Assembly: GCA_938039675.1 (NCBI GenBank)
Contig: CALHUI010000003.1
Location: forward strand, 62,001-126,000
Origin: an uncultured Cytophagales bacterium
GTDB lineage: Bacteria > Bacteroidota > Bacteroidia > Cytophagales > Thermoflexibacteraceae
DNA: 64,000 nucleotides
Direction: 5' to 3'
Shown: piece by piece, positions 51,801 through 63,800 of the stretch
Numbering within the stretch: the stretch's first letter is position 1
How the letters are laid out: every line of letters starts with the position of its first letter
Position numbers and translations under genes: made by a program
The notes under the pieces: model-generated
What the model saw: the letters and a program-made list of their open reading frames with translations, nothing else
Databases searched by the model: none
Told to the model about the DNA's origin: nothing

Positions 51801-54800
51801 TGCATGGGATTTCGGCACGGCTTCGGCAAACTATACCGCCGATTTAAGCAACCCTGCTAACCCTGTAATTCGCTACAATAGTGCAGGTAGCTACACTATT
51901 ACACAAACCGTTACAGCAGGTAATACTTGTTCAGTAACATTCAGCCGAGTGATTAACGTGATAGCGCCTGAAGCTACTATTTCTGCACAAGCAACCACAG
52001 GCCCTCCGGTGTTTGCGCCTGCACAATTAGTGGTGAGTTGTCCGCCGGCAGCAGTGCGTTTCCGTGCCACGCCGTTCCCTGATGCGGACATTGAGGAATA
52101 CTTCTGGGAATTTGGCGACGGCAACCGCTCGTTTGACCAAAACCCTGAAAATACTTATGTCAATCCCGGCGTTTACACGGTTCGCTTGACTATGCGCAGC
52201 CGTGCAGGCTGTACGGTCGTTCGTGAAATGACCAACTTCATCTTTGTAGATGGTCCTTCGGGAGAGTTTATTTTTACCCCGACAGATGTTTGTGCAAACA
52301 ATGTTGTTACATTAACGGCTACTAATTTGCAAAACGTAGCCTTTTATCAGTGGGACTTTGGCGATGGTACACCTGCTACTGCTCCTGTTGCATTCAACGC
52401 GGCTGCTTATGCGGCAGCGGGTAATCAATTGCAGGTTACGCATGTATATTCACGCCCGGGTACTTTTCAGCCCGTTCTGATTTTACAGGATAACAATACT
52501 CCGGCTTGTCGGGTATTTATTCGTCCGAATGGAGGGTTACGTGTGCGGGTAAGCGGCAAACCTACGGCTGCTTTTAGCTGGCCTAACAATAGCGGCAATA
52601 TCTGCGAAAACAGCAGTTTTATTGTTACCGATGAAAGTACAACAGATATAGATACTCCACCGACGCTTTCTCCGCAGATTGTTCGCTGGCAATGGGAGGT
52701 ATTTGACACAGACCCTGTGAGCAATCCCTCGGCAATACCAATTCGCTCGCAGGTGATTACTTCGGCACCGGGTAATTATACTTTTGCCAATAATCTTCCA
52801 GCCGGAAACTATTGGATTCGCTTGCGCGTGCGCACTGCTTTTGGTTGTGAAGATGAAGAGGTTAAGACAATCCAATTAGTCGCACCGGTTATCTATGCCG
52901 ATTTTGAAAACGATGCTTATATATGCGTAGGCAGCCCTGCCAACTTTAATGCAGGCAGTTCTAATGACCCTGCTACACGCTGCTTCACACCCGGTGGAAC
53001 GCCTGCCGCACCGGGGCCGTGTAATGCACCTAATGTGTTGCGTCCGCCTTTCTCATGGAGTTTTAGCGGCGGAACACCTTTGCCTTTGCTCTACGAATGG
53101 GAGTTTTCCGTCGGGGCAACCGTTCTGGGAACGGCTACGGGGCAGCGTCCTACGTTTACTTTCCCTGTCAATGCATCCAATCCGAGCCAGCCGTATGACG
53201 TAACCGTTCGCTTAACGGTGCGCGATGTCTTGCTGTGTACTTCGGGTGTAATCAAAACGGCCATTATTACCGTAAACCCGCTGCCACGCGCAGCCTTGAA
53301 CCCTTCAGATATAACCATTTGCCACAACGGAGGTATAAACAGTGCTTCATTTACTGCACAAGCAGACCCCGCTATTCCGGGTACGGTGCAATACCGCTGG
53401 CAAGTGGATGCAGGTGCAGGTTTTGGCGACTTGACAGACGGAGGCGTGTATAGCGGTGCCGGAACGCCAACGCTGAACTTGACCAACGTTCCCGAGTTTA
53501 TGAACGGCTGGCGTTTCAGAGTGCGCATTCAGAACACGAACAACATTCAGTGCGAGGCCTTCAGCACCCCTGCCACTCTGACCGTGATTCCTACGCCGAC
53601 AACGGCAACGGTGGTTTCACCGATTGATGTTTGCGATGCCACTACTGTTACCCTGACGGGTAATGCACCCGCAGCAGGGCGCGGCACAGGGCGCTGGGTG
53701 CAGTTGAGCGGCCCTACAACCATCAACTTTGGGGCGCAAATCAGCAATCCGACAGCAATCATTCCCGTCAGCAACGGGGTTTATACGTTCCGTTGGGAAA
53801 TTACCACCACTGCCAACAGTGTAAATTGCGTATCGCAGTCGCCTGTGCTGACCGTAAACAGCGGACGCTCTGCCGATGCAGGCCCCGACCAAGTCGTTTG
53901 TGAATTCATCAGCGGCACTACTACCCGCGTAGAGGTAACGTTGGCGGGCAATGACCCTGCCTTAGGCGGCGGCGGAACAGGCACGTGGACGGTCATCAAT
54001 CGCCCTTCGGGTTCACCTGTGCCTACCTTCATACCTAATGCAAATGCGCATAATGCAGTCATTACCGACTTGCGCCCGGGTACTTATACCTTGCGTTGGA
54101 GCATTGCAGGCGCGCCGGGCTGCGGCAATACGCAAGATGACATGGTCATTACCGTACATCCGCTGCCCATTATGCCTACGCTGCAAGACCAAACCGCTTG
54201 CGCCAACAGCACTGTGAGCCTCTCGGGCGGCGGATTGGTAGGTTTGGATATTCAGTGGGAAATGGCACTGCCTTCTAACCCGACCAATTTTACCCCTTTG
54301 GCAGACGGCGCGGCTTTTGGTGCAACATTCAGCGGCTCAACTACTAACACGCTCACCATTGCCAATGTGCCCACAGGGTTGAATGAGGCACTGTTCCGTG
54401 TGCGCGGTACGAATCCTGCTACGGGCTGTTTCAACTATACCAACCCTATTACCCTGACCGTAGCCGATGAGCAAAACAACGAAGTTACCGATGCCAGCAT
54501 TTGCGCCAACGAAACTTCGGTGAATATCATTGTGCGTAATGCAAAAGCCAATCATACCTACCGCCTGTTCCGCGGCGGCACTACCTACGGTACGCAAACA
54601 CCTGCCGTAAACGGCGATATAACCTTTACGCTGTCGGGAGGCGATATGCCGACCTCAACCACTTCATACAGCGTGGAAGTAACCGCGCCCGTAACAGGGG
54701 CAGGCAGTTGCGTAGTTGTATTACCCGACCAAGCCGTTATCACCGTTACGCCTGTTAATCAGGCGGTTGCCGATGCAGATTTTGATGCCTGTGATGTTAC

Positions 54801-57800
54801 GACCGTTACCCTGACGGGTAATATCCCGATTATCACGGGTGCGGGCGCATGGTCGCAGGTGAGCGGGCCGCCCGTGCCACCTGCTAATCGCACCATTAGC
54901 GGTCCTGATAATAACATACTGACGCTGAGTAACTTACAGGCGGGGCGTTACACTTTCCGCTGGCGCATTACCAACAGCACCTGCCCTGATTCGGAAGACT
55001 TGGTAACTTTCACCATTACCAACTCTGCCAATGCGGGCGCAGACCAACAGTTCTGTTTGCCGACAACAAGTACAACCTTAGCGGGTAACTTGCCTTACAC
55101 AGGAACGGCGGTTTGGTCGTTCGTATCGGGTCCAAGCGGCGTTACGCCCGTGCTGACCCCCGTACCGCTAACCCCTGATGAAATTACGGCGGGCGTATCA
55201 AGTCCGTACAGCGCAACGGTTACGGGCATGACTGCGGCGGGTGTGTATCGCTTCCGCTATGCCATCAGCGGCGGGGCTTGTCCACCCAGTGAAGACTTTG
55301 TGGATGTGTTCATTGCTGCGCCTGCCAATATTATCACGGCTGATACAAGGCTTTGCAACGTGAACAGCTTTGTAATAACTGCCGAAGTACCCGTTGTAGG
55401 TGCGGGTAATTGGTCGCTGGTGTTCACCGATGGTCCCGTACCGACGCTGGCAACTTCGGGAACAGGCAGCACTACGCTTACCGCCAACGGCTTGGGCAGA
55501 GGTCGTTATGTTTTTCGCTGGACGGTAACAGGTTCGCCATGCGGCACGGGCGGCAATACCTTTGATGAAATTCAGATTTTCAACGATGCACCCGCCAATG
55601 CGGGCGCGGATATAGCCCTTTGCGGCACGGTGAACCCGACTTCGGTACAACTCAATGCCGTGCCTGCCGTGAGTGGCACAATCGGTACATGGACGCAAGT
55701 GGGCGGTCCTGCCTTGCCGGCGGGCAGCTTTGTCAATCCGAATGCGGCGAACACCTTTGTAAATAACCTCATCCCCGGCAATGTGTACGATTTCCGCTGG
55801 ACAATCAGCGGCGGCTCTGCCTGTCCGCAGACAGAAGACGATGTGCGCGTAACTGTTTCGCAACCGCCTTCGCCTGCCGTAGCAGGTACGAACAAGATAC
55901 TTTGCACTATCAATACCGCCGTAATGGATGCCACGCCGCCCGTGTTCGGCACGGGCTTGTGGACGCTGGTAAGCGCACCGGCAGGGGCTACGCCCGTAAT
56001 TGTGAATCCTTCTTCACCCACTACGGCAGTTAATAACCTGAACATCATTGGCACGTACACTTTCCGCTGGACGGTAAGCAATCCGGGTTGCCCCGATAAT
56101 ACTGCCGATGTAAATATTGTCGTCCAATTGCCTGTGGCTGCCAGTGCGGGTGCTGATGCCAATATATGTGCTGCTACTTATACTATGGCTGCTAATGCTG
56201 TTCCAGCAGGGGCTACGGGGCAATGGACATTTGTTTCCGGACCTGTTACGCCTAATATTACTACGCCAAGTTCACCAACTACAGGCATTACAGGCATCAA
56301 TGCACCGGGTGAATATGTGTTCCGATGGCGTTTGAGCAACGGCACTTGTATTTCTGAAAGCACCGTAACCCTTCGCCGCGCCATTGTGGATGCAGGACCC
56401 GACGTAAATATTTGCGGAACGGGGAACACCGTTACGCTGAACGCTCAACCCCCTGTGGTAGGAACGGGCAGATGGTCGTTCATTTCAGGCCCGAACACGG
56501 TTATATTCTCTGACGATTTAGACAGAAATGCCACTGTCAGCGGCTTGACGCAATCGGGCACTTATATCATCCGATGGAGGGTAACAGGCACCCCTTGCGG
56601 CACTGTGTTTGATGATTTGGTGATTCGTGTGGCAGCACCTGCCAATGCAGGGGCAGACATCAGCGTTTGCGGTACGACTAACCCCGTAACGCTGGGCGCA
56701 ACGCCTGTGGTAGATCTGGGTACGGGCACATGGACGGTTGTTTCAGGTCCGAATACACCAACTTTTTCAAGTGCTACGGCTGCCAATGCGCAATTCGGTA
56801 CGGGTGGTACTTTGCAGGTAGGCACATATGTGTTGCGCTGGAGCGTAACGGGTTCAGTCTGTCCGAATAGTGAAGATTTCGTAACCGTAACCGTTTCGCC
56901 TTCCACAATCTCGGCGGGGGCAAACCAAACGCTCTGTTTGGTTTCCGCAGGAAGTACAACTACTGCTAACCTGTCGGGTACTGCACCCGTAACGGGAACG
57001 GGCACATGGACGCAAGTGGGCGGTCCGACCTTGCCTGCGGGCAGCATTGCCAACCTGAACAATCCGAACACAAGCGTGAGCAATTTGGGTGCGGGCATTT
57101 ACGTATTTCAATGGGCAGTAACGGGCGCAACCTGCCCCGGCAGTGCGCCTATCGTAACTGTTACGGTAGCTGAACCGCCGAGCATCATTACGCCGCCTGT
57201 TTCGCCGATTTGTGCAACGGGAACAACTGCCACCGTAACCGTAAGCGGCAACGTGCCTGTAATAGGAACGGGTACATGGTCGCGGGTATCGGGCCCGGGG
57301 GCTGCACCGACCATTTCCGTTTCATCAAGCGGCGGGGTAAGTGCGGCAACATTCAGCGGCTTGGAAGTAGGTACGCACGTATTGCAATGGGCATTCAGCG
57401 GAACAGCACCTTGTTCCTTCACACCTGCACAAGTTACGGTTGTTGTACAGCCGCAACCGACGCTTGCAACTGTTTCGCCTGCTACGCAAAGCGTATGCGC
57501 CGACCCTGCATCGGGCTTTGGCAGCGCAACGCTGACGGGCAGTGTACCTGCGGCGGGCAATACGGGCGCATGGTCGCACAGCGGACCGGGCACACCGACG
57601 CTTTCGCCAAGCGGCACGGGCGGCAGCACGCTCAACGTGAGCAATCTTGCCGTCGGTACGCATACTTTCACATGGACTATCACCAACGGATGCGGCACTT
57701 CTGCGGCATCGGCAACCGTAACGGTCAATCCGACCAATGCGCCGGCATCCATCGCCGCGCCGCCTGCCACTACCGTTTGCGGCTCACCGACGGGCACGAT

Positions 57801-60800
57801 TAACCTGACGGCTAACGCCCCCGTTGCGGGAACGACAGGCACATGGACGCGCATTTTAGGTCCGGGCACGGCACCTGCTTTCGCACCGAATGCCAACAGT
57901 GCAAGCGTGAGCATCAGCGGCTTGGCAGTTGGTACGCACCGCTTCCAATGGGCATTGACAAACCCTGCTTGCCCTGCCAACAACAGCACGGCAACCATTG
58001 ATATTACAGTTATTGCCGCTGACCCCCCAGCGGCGATTGTTTCCGCACCTGCTTCCGATGTCTGCACCACAGGCATAACGGGGCTGGGCAGCGTGAACCT
58101 GACGGGTAATTTGCCTGCATCGGGAACGGGTACATGGTCGAGGGTTTCGGGTCCGGGCACGGCAACATTGGCAACAAGCGGTGCGGCAGGCGAAAATGCT
58201 GCTTTCTCTAACCTGCAACCGGGCTTGCATACGTTCCAATGGACAATCAGCAATGCCGTTTGCGGTACGACTACATCGGCACAAGTTACTGTGCATATTT
58301 TAGAGCGCGACCCTGTGGCAGTCATTGACCCTGCACCTGCCAACGTCTGCGCCGACCCTGCCACCAATCGCGGGGCGGTAACGCTCAATGGCAACGTTCC
58401 GACAAGCGGTACGGGTACTTGGACGCGTCAGAGCGGTCCGGGTACGTTCACGCTGGTAACAGCAGGCACAAGTGGCAGACAAGCCACTTTTAGCGACTTG
58501 CAGGTAGGCGCGCACGTATTCCGTTGGACTATCAACAACGCGGCTTGCGGCAGCACCTTTGCCGAAGTGAGCGTTACGGTGCAAGAGCCTACCCCTGTGG
58601 CAACCATCACGGGCAACCTGAATGTTTGCGCCGACGACCCGACGGGTACGCTGGGTTCTACCATATTGGCAGGCAATAACAGCTACGTAGGAACGGGCAC
58701 ATGGACGCGCATAGGCGGCACGGGCGATGCCACCGCCTTGGCAATTACCATCGGCGGCACAAACAACAACGTGGCAACCATTACGGGTATGGGCGTAGGT
58801 ACGCACGTATTCCAATGGGAAATGACCAACGGCGTGTGTCCGCCCACATCGGCACAAGTAACCGTAACGGTGAATCGCAACAATCCGCAGGCAGACATTG
58901 CGGGCGCGAACCCGACCATTTGTACCGACCCCGTAACCAACTTGGCGCAAATCACACTGACAGCTAACGAACCCGTTGTAGGTACGGGCACATGGACACG
59001 CACGGGCGGCACTGCCGACGGTACGGGTGTTGCCATTGCGGCTTCTACCACAGGTACGGGCAATGCCATTGCCAACATTACGGGTATGCAACCGGGTACG
59101 CATATTTTCCGCTACACGCTCAACAGCGGTTGCGGCACTACCTTCGACGAAATCACCGTAACGGTGAATCCGTCGAACCCTGCGGCTGCCATTGCCACCG
59201 CACCGGGTACGGTTTGTACCGACCCCGCCACGGGCAGAGCCACGCTCACATTGGTAGGCAATGAACCGCGCACGGGAACGGGCACATGGACACGTGTGGG
59301 CGGCGCAGGCGACCCGACAGGTCATGCCATCAATACATCAGGCACTTTCGGCAGAGTAGCCACCATCACGGGCTTACTGCCAGGCGAACACATCTTCCAA
59401 TGGCAATTGGCGAACAGTTGCGGCATAAGTTCCGCCACCTTCACAGTGAATGTGGAACAGTCCAACCCGCCGGCTGCCATTATTTCAACGGTCAATACCG
59501 TATGTACCGACCCTGCCACGCAGCGGGCAAACATAACCCTGCAAGGCAACACGCCGATTACGGCGGGTTCGGGTACGTGGTCATACACGGGCGGAACAGG
59601 CAGCACAGCGGACATGGTCATCAGCACGCCTAACAACCCGACCGCCAACATTACAGGCTTGCAAGTAGGCACGTACCAGTTTACATGGACGCTTGCTAAC
59701 AGTTGCGGCACAAGCAGTGCTTCGGTAACCGTAACGGTGAATCCGTCTAACCCTGTGGCAGATGCGGGCGCAGATGCTACCCGCTGCGATGCGCCGGGCG
59801 GTGCTTCTATCACCCTGAACGGCAATGCACCGATTTCGGGAACAGGCACATGGACGCGCACAGGCGGTACAGGTTCACCAACGGGCGTAATCATCACCCC
59901 GACGGGGGCGACTTCTGCCGACGTAACGGGCATGGGTGTTGGTACGCACGAGTTCACATGGACACTGACCAACGGTTGCGGCACAAGTTCCGACGTAATG
60001 GTTGTAACCGTATTGCCGACCAATCCGCCTGCCAATGCAGGACCGAATCAGGCAGTTTGTACCGATTTGGCAACGGGCAGAGCTTCGGCAACGCTCACGG
60101 GCAACGCCCCGACAGTCGGCACGGGTACGTGGGCACGTGTAGGCGGCACAGGCAACCCTGCGGGCATCATCTTGAACCAATCGGGTAATGTGTTGAACGT
60201 AAGTAATATGCTGCCCGGTACGCATATTTTTGAGTGGACGCTGACAAGCCCAAGTTGCGGCAGCACAAGCAGCCTTGTTACGGTGTTTGTCAATGAATCT
60301 AATCCGAATGCAGCCATTACGACAACGCCGCCTTCGCCCGACATTTGCGCCGACCCGACTTCCAATTTGGGCAGCGTTACGCTGACAGGCAACACCCCGA
60401 ACAGTGGTAGCGGCACATGGACACGCATCGGCGGCACGGGTAGCACCTCATCTATGAGCCTTAGCGTAACGGGAACAACATTGAACGCTACCGGATTGGG
60501 TGTAGGCACGCATACTTTTGAGTGGCGATTTACCAGCCCTTGCGGCAGTTCGGCAGCTACCTACACCGTAAATATCATCCGTCAGAATCCGCCTGCAACG
60601 GCGGCGGCAGTCGCTACGGTAGTATGCGCCAACCCTGCCACGGGCTTGGGTACGGTGAGCCTGCAAGGCAACGCCCCTGTGTCGGGTACAGGTACATGGA
60701 CACGGGTAGGTGGCACGGGTAGTGCGGCAATTATGAGTATAGCTTCCCCGAACAACCCCAATACCGACGTGAGCGGCTTGGGTGCAGGTACGCACATCTT

Positions 60801-63800
60801 CCGCTGGACGCTGGCTAACGGCGTATGCGGCACAACAAGCGCAGACATTACCGTAACGATAACCGCACCGAATCCGCCTGCTGCCATTACGGCAACACAA
60901 ACAACCGTTTGTGCCGATGTGGCAACCAACTTGGGTACTGTAACCCTGAACGGAACAGTTCCCGTATCGGGTACGGGCACGTGGACACGCACAGGCGGCA
61001 GCGGCAGCACGGCAGCTATGAATATTACTTTGGGCGGCACGGGCAACAGCCAAGCAACCATTTCAGGCTTAGGTGTAGGTACGCACATTTTCCAATGGAC
61101 ATTAGATAATGGCATATGCGGCACAAGTGCTGCCACCATCACCATCACCGTAGCCAGCCCGATTGTGGACATCGGACCTGACCAAACGATTTGTACCAAT
61201 CCTTCGGGAACGGCTGATTTCACCCTGACGGGTCCTGTTCCCGTATTGGGAACTACCTCATGGCAGCGCGTAGGCGGCACAGGCAGCGGTTCGGTTATCA
61301 TTAGCACTTCGGGCGTGTCGGGCAGCGTAGCCACTGTAACGGGTATGGGTCCGGGCACCCACATCATCCGCTACACCATCACGGGCAGCCCTTGCGGAAC
61401 TATTCAGGACGAAGTAATCCTGACCGTAGTGCCAAGCACCATTTCAGCGGGCTCAGACCAAACCCTTTGCCTGCCGACAGGTGCAAACACCACCGATGTT
61501 ATCCTGACAGGCACCGTACCAATTGTAGGAACGGGCAACTGGCTGCGCGTAGGCGGTACGGGTTCCGGCAGCCCCGTGCTAAACGTTTCAGGTCCGGGCA
61601 ATAGTCAGGTTTCTATTACGGGCATGAGTGCGGGTACACACATCTTTGAATACAGCATTACGGGTAGCCCTTGCGCCCCTGCGGCAGCCCGCGTAACCAT
61701 TACGGTGGCAAATTCTGCTTCACCTGCGGGCGCGGGTGCAGACCAAAACCTCTGCAACACTACAACGGGAACGTTGAGTGCCATTCCTGCCATAGGCGGA
61801 ACGGGTCGCTGGACACAGATTTCAGGACCGAACACGGCATCTATCGCCAATCCTTTGCAGGCAAATACACCGGTTACGGGACTTGTGGCGGGTACTTACG
61901 TGTTCCGCTGGTCTATCACGGGCGGTTCTTGTCCTGATTCGTTTGACGATGTAACCGTAAACGTGGCAGAACCTGCCAATGCCGGACCCGATAAGGCACT
62001 TTGTCAGGCAACAAGCGTAACAATGGCGGCTAACAGCCCTGTCAACGGGCGCGGTTTGTGGCAGCAAATCAGCGGACCTAATGCGGCGCGCATTGAAGAG
62101 CCGACCAATCCGCGAACTGTCATTGCAGGCTTGCGTCCGGGTACATATACTTTCCGCTGGACAATCACAGGCAGCGGCTGCCCCGAAACTTCCGACGATG
62201 TAGTCGTTACCATCAGTGCGCCTGCAGTGGCAGGTACTGCGCAGACTGTGTGTGTAGGTAGCGTTGTACGCCTTGCCGCCGAACCTGTGGCAGTAGGCAC
62301 AGGTCGCTGGACACAAGTAGAAGGTTCTGCCGTTACGATTGATAACCCCACTTCGCCTAATGCCACATTAAGCAACCTTGCACCGGGCAACTACCGCTTC
62401 CGCTGGACAATCACGGGCGGCGATTGCAACCCGGGCAGCAGCGATGAGGTTACAATTACTGTTGTAGGCATCACGGCGTCAGAGGGTCAAGCAAACGTAA
62501 GCGATGCAGAATACAGCACCTGCCCCAATGAAATTCCAAGCAACGTAACTATTACCGTATCGCCGACCCGTACGGGCGTTCGCTACGAACTGCGCAATGG
62601 CTCAACCGTGTTGGCAAGTGCTTTGGGTAATGGCGGTGCGCTGCGCTTTACTATTCCTGCACCTGTGCAAAGCCGCGAACTGACCGTAGTAGCCATTGCA
62701 TCAGCTAACGGCTTAACTTGTGCTGAGGTAGAACTAATCGACCGTGCAGTAATTACGGCGCGTCCTTGTCCACCGCCGCCTGTAACCGACCGCCCTGTAA
62801 TTGGCGTAGCCAAACAGGCACTGCCTGCTGTGCGTCAAGTAAACGGTGCGTTTCATATCCCGATTGTCATTACGGTGCGCAACTACGGCAACGTACCGCT
62901 GACCAACATTGTGGTATCGGACGATATGACCAACGTATTCCCTGCACCTGCGCGTTACAGCATTGTGCGCCAGCCGACCGCAACGGGTTCGTTGGTAGTC
63001 AATCCGCAATTTGACGGAACGGCTGCACAGCCGAATTTGGTAACGGGCGGCAGATTAGAAGTAGGTGAATCGCAAACGGTAACTTTTGTGGTAAGCCTGA
63101 TTCCGAACCGCGCCACAGGACCGTTCTTTAATACTGCTATTGCAGAAGGTTCGCACAACGCAACCCGCGTGCGCGATATTTCGGTGGATGGACAAAACCC
63201 TGACCCGAACTTTGATGGCGACCCGCGTGAAACAAGCCCAACCATTATCCAAGTGCCGCAGCCTGTCAATCGTGCACCGATTGCCGTAGATGACCTGTTC
63301 ACTGTGCAGGGTTGCAGCGAAAACAACGGCGGCAATATCTTAGCCAATGACCGCGACCCCGACGAAGACGAACTGACCGTAACCGTCGTAACCAATGCCA
63401 CAACCCGCCATGGCGGACGCATCAGCATTGCCGCCGACGGTACGATTAGCTACACGCCTGCTTTCGGCTTTACGGGAACGGATGAGTTTACTTACGAAGT
63501 ATGCGACCGTGTAACGCCGCCATTGTGTGCACGCGCTACGATTACCTTCAACGTAATGGCTTGTCCGAATCGTCCGCCGCGTGCACCGGATATTACTCTG
63601 ACTACCGACAACTGTACCAATATTGACCAAGTGCTGGAAATTCCGTTGGTAGATGCAGACGGCGACCCCGTGCGCGTAACCGTTATCTCTGATTTGGTAA
63701 CGCCGCTGCGCGGCATCTTGAACCTCTCTGCTACGGGCAGATTAACTTACCGTCCGGCACTAAATGCAGAAGGGCAAGAGCGCATCACTTACCAAGTATG

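Noticed and set aside
57108-58394. Long antisense frame (428 codons) over the giant gene
   Set aside because: The plus-strand frame has a clear signal peptide, domain motifs and repeat structure. The minus strand is open only because the codons TTA, CTA and TCA are rare in the sense frame. The translation is low-complexity (V/P/A/T-rich) and mirrors the repeats.
58300-59325. Antisense frame (341 codons), Arg/Cys-rich
   Set aside because: Shadow of the Ig-like repeat array; the residue pattern repeats with the array period and has no recognisable domain.
53629-62463. Tandem periodicity considered as a CRISPR array or satellite DNA
   Set aside because: The period is about 250-294 nt, in frame, with divergent DNA but conserved protein motifs; there are no short identical repeats with unique spacers.
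49003-63716. All other minus-strand and out-of-frame plus-strand frames in this interval
   Set aside because: They overlap the continuous giant reading frame and have no signal peptides, family motifs or independent promoters.
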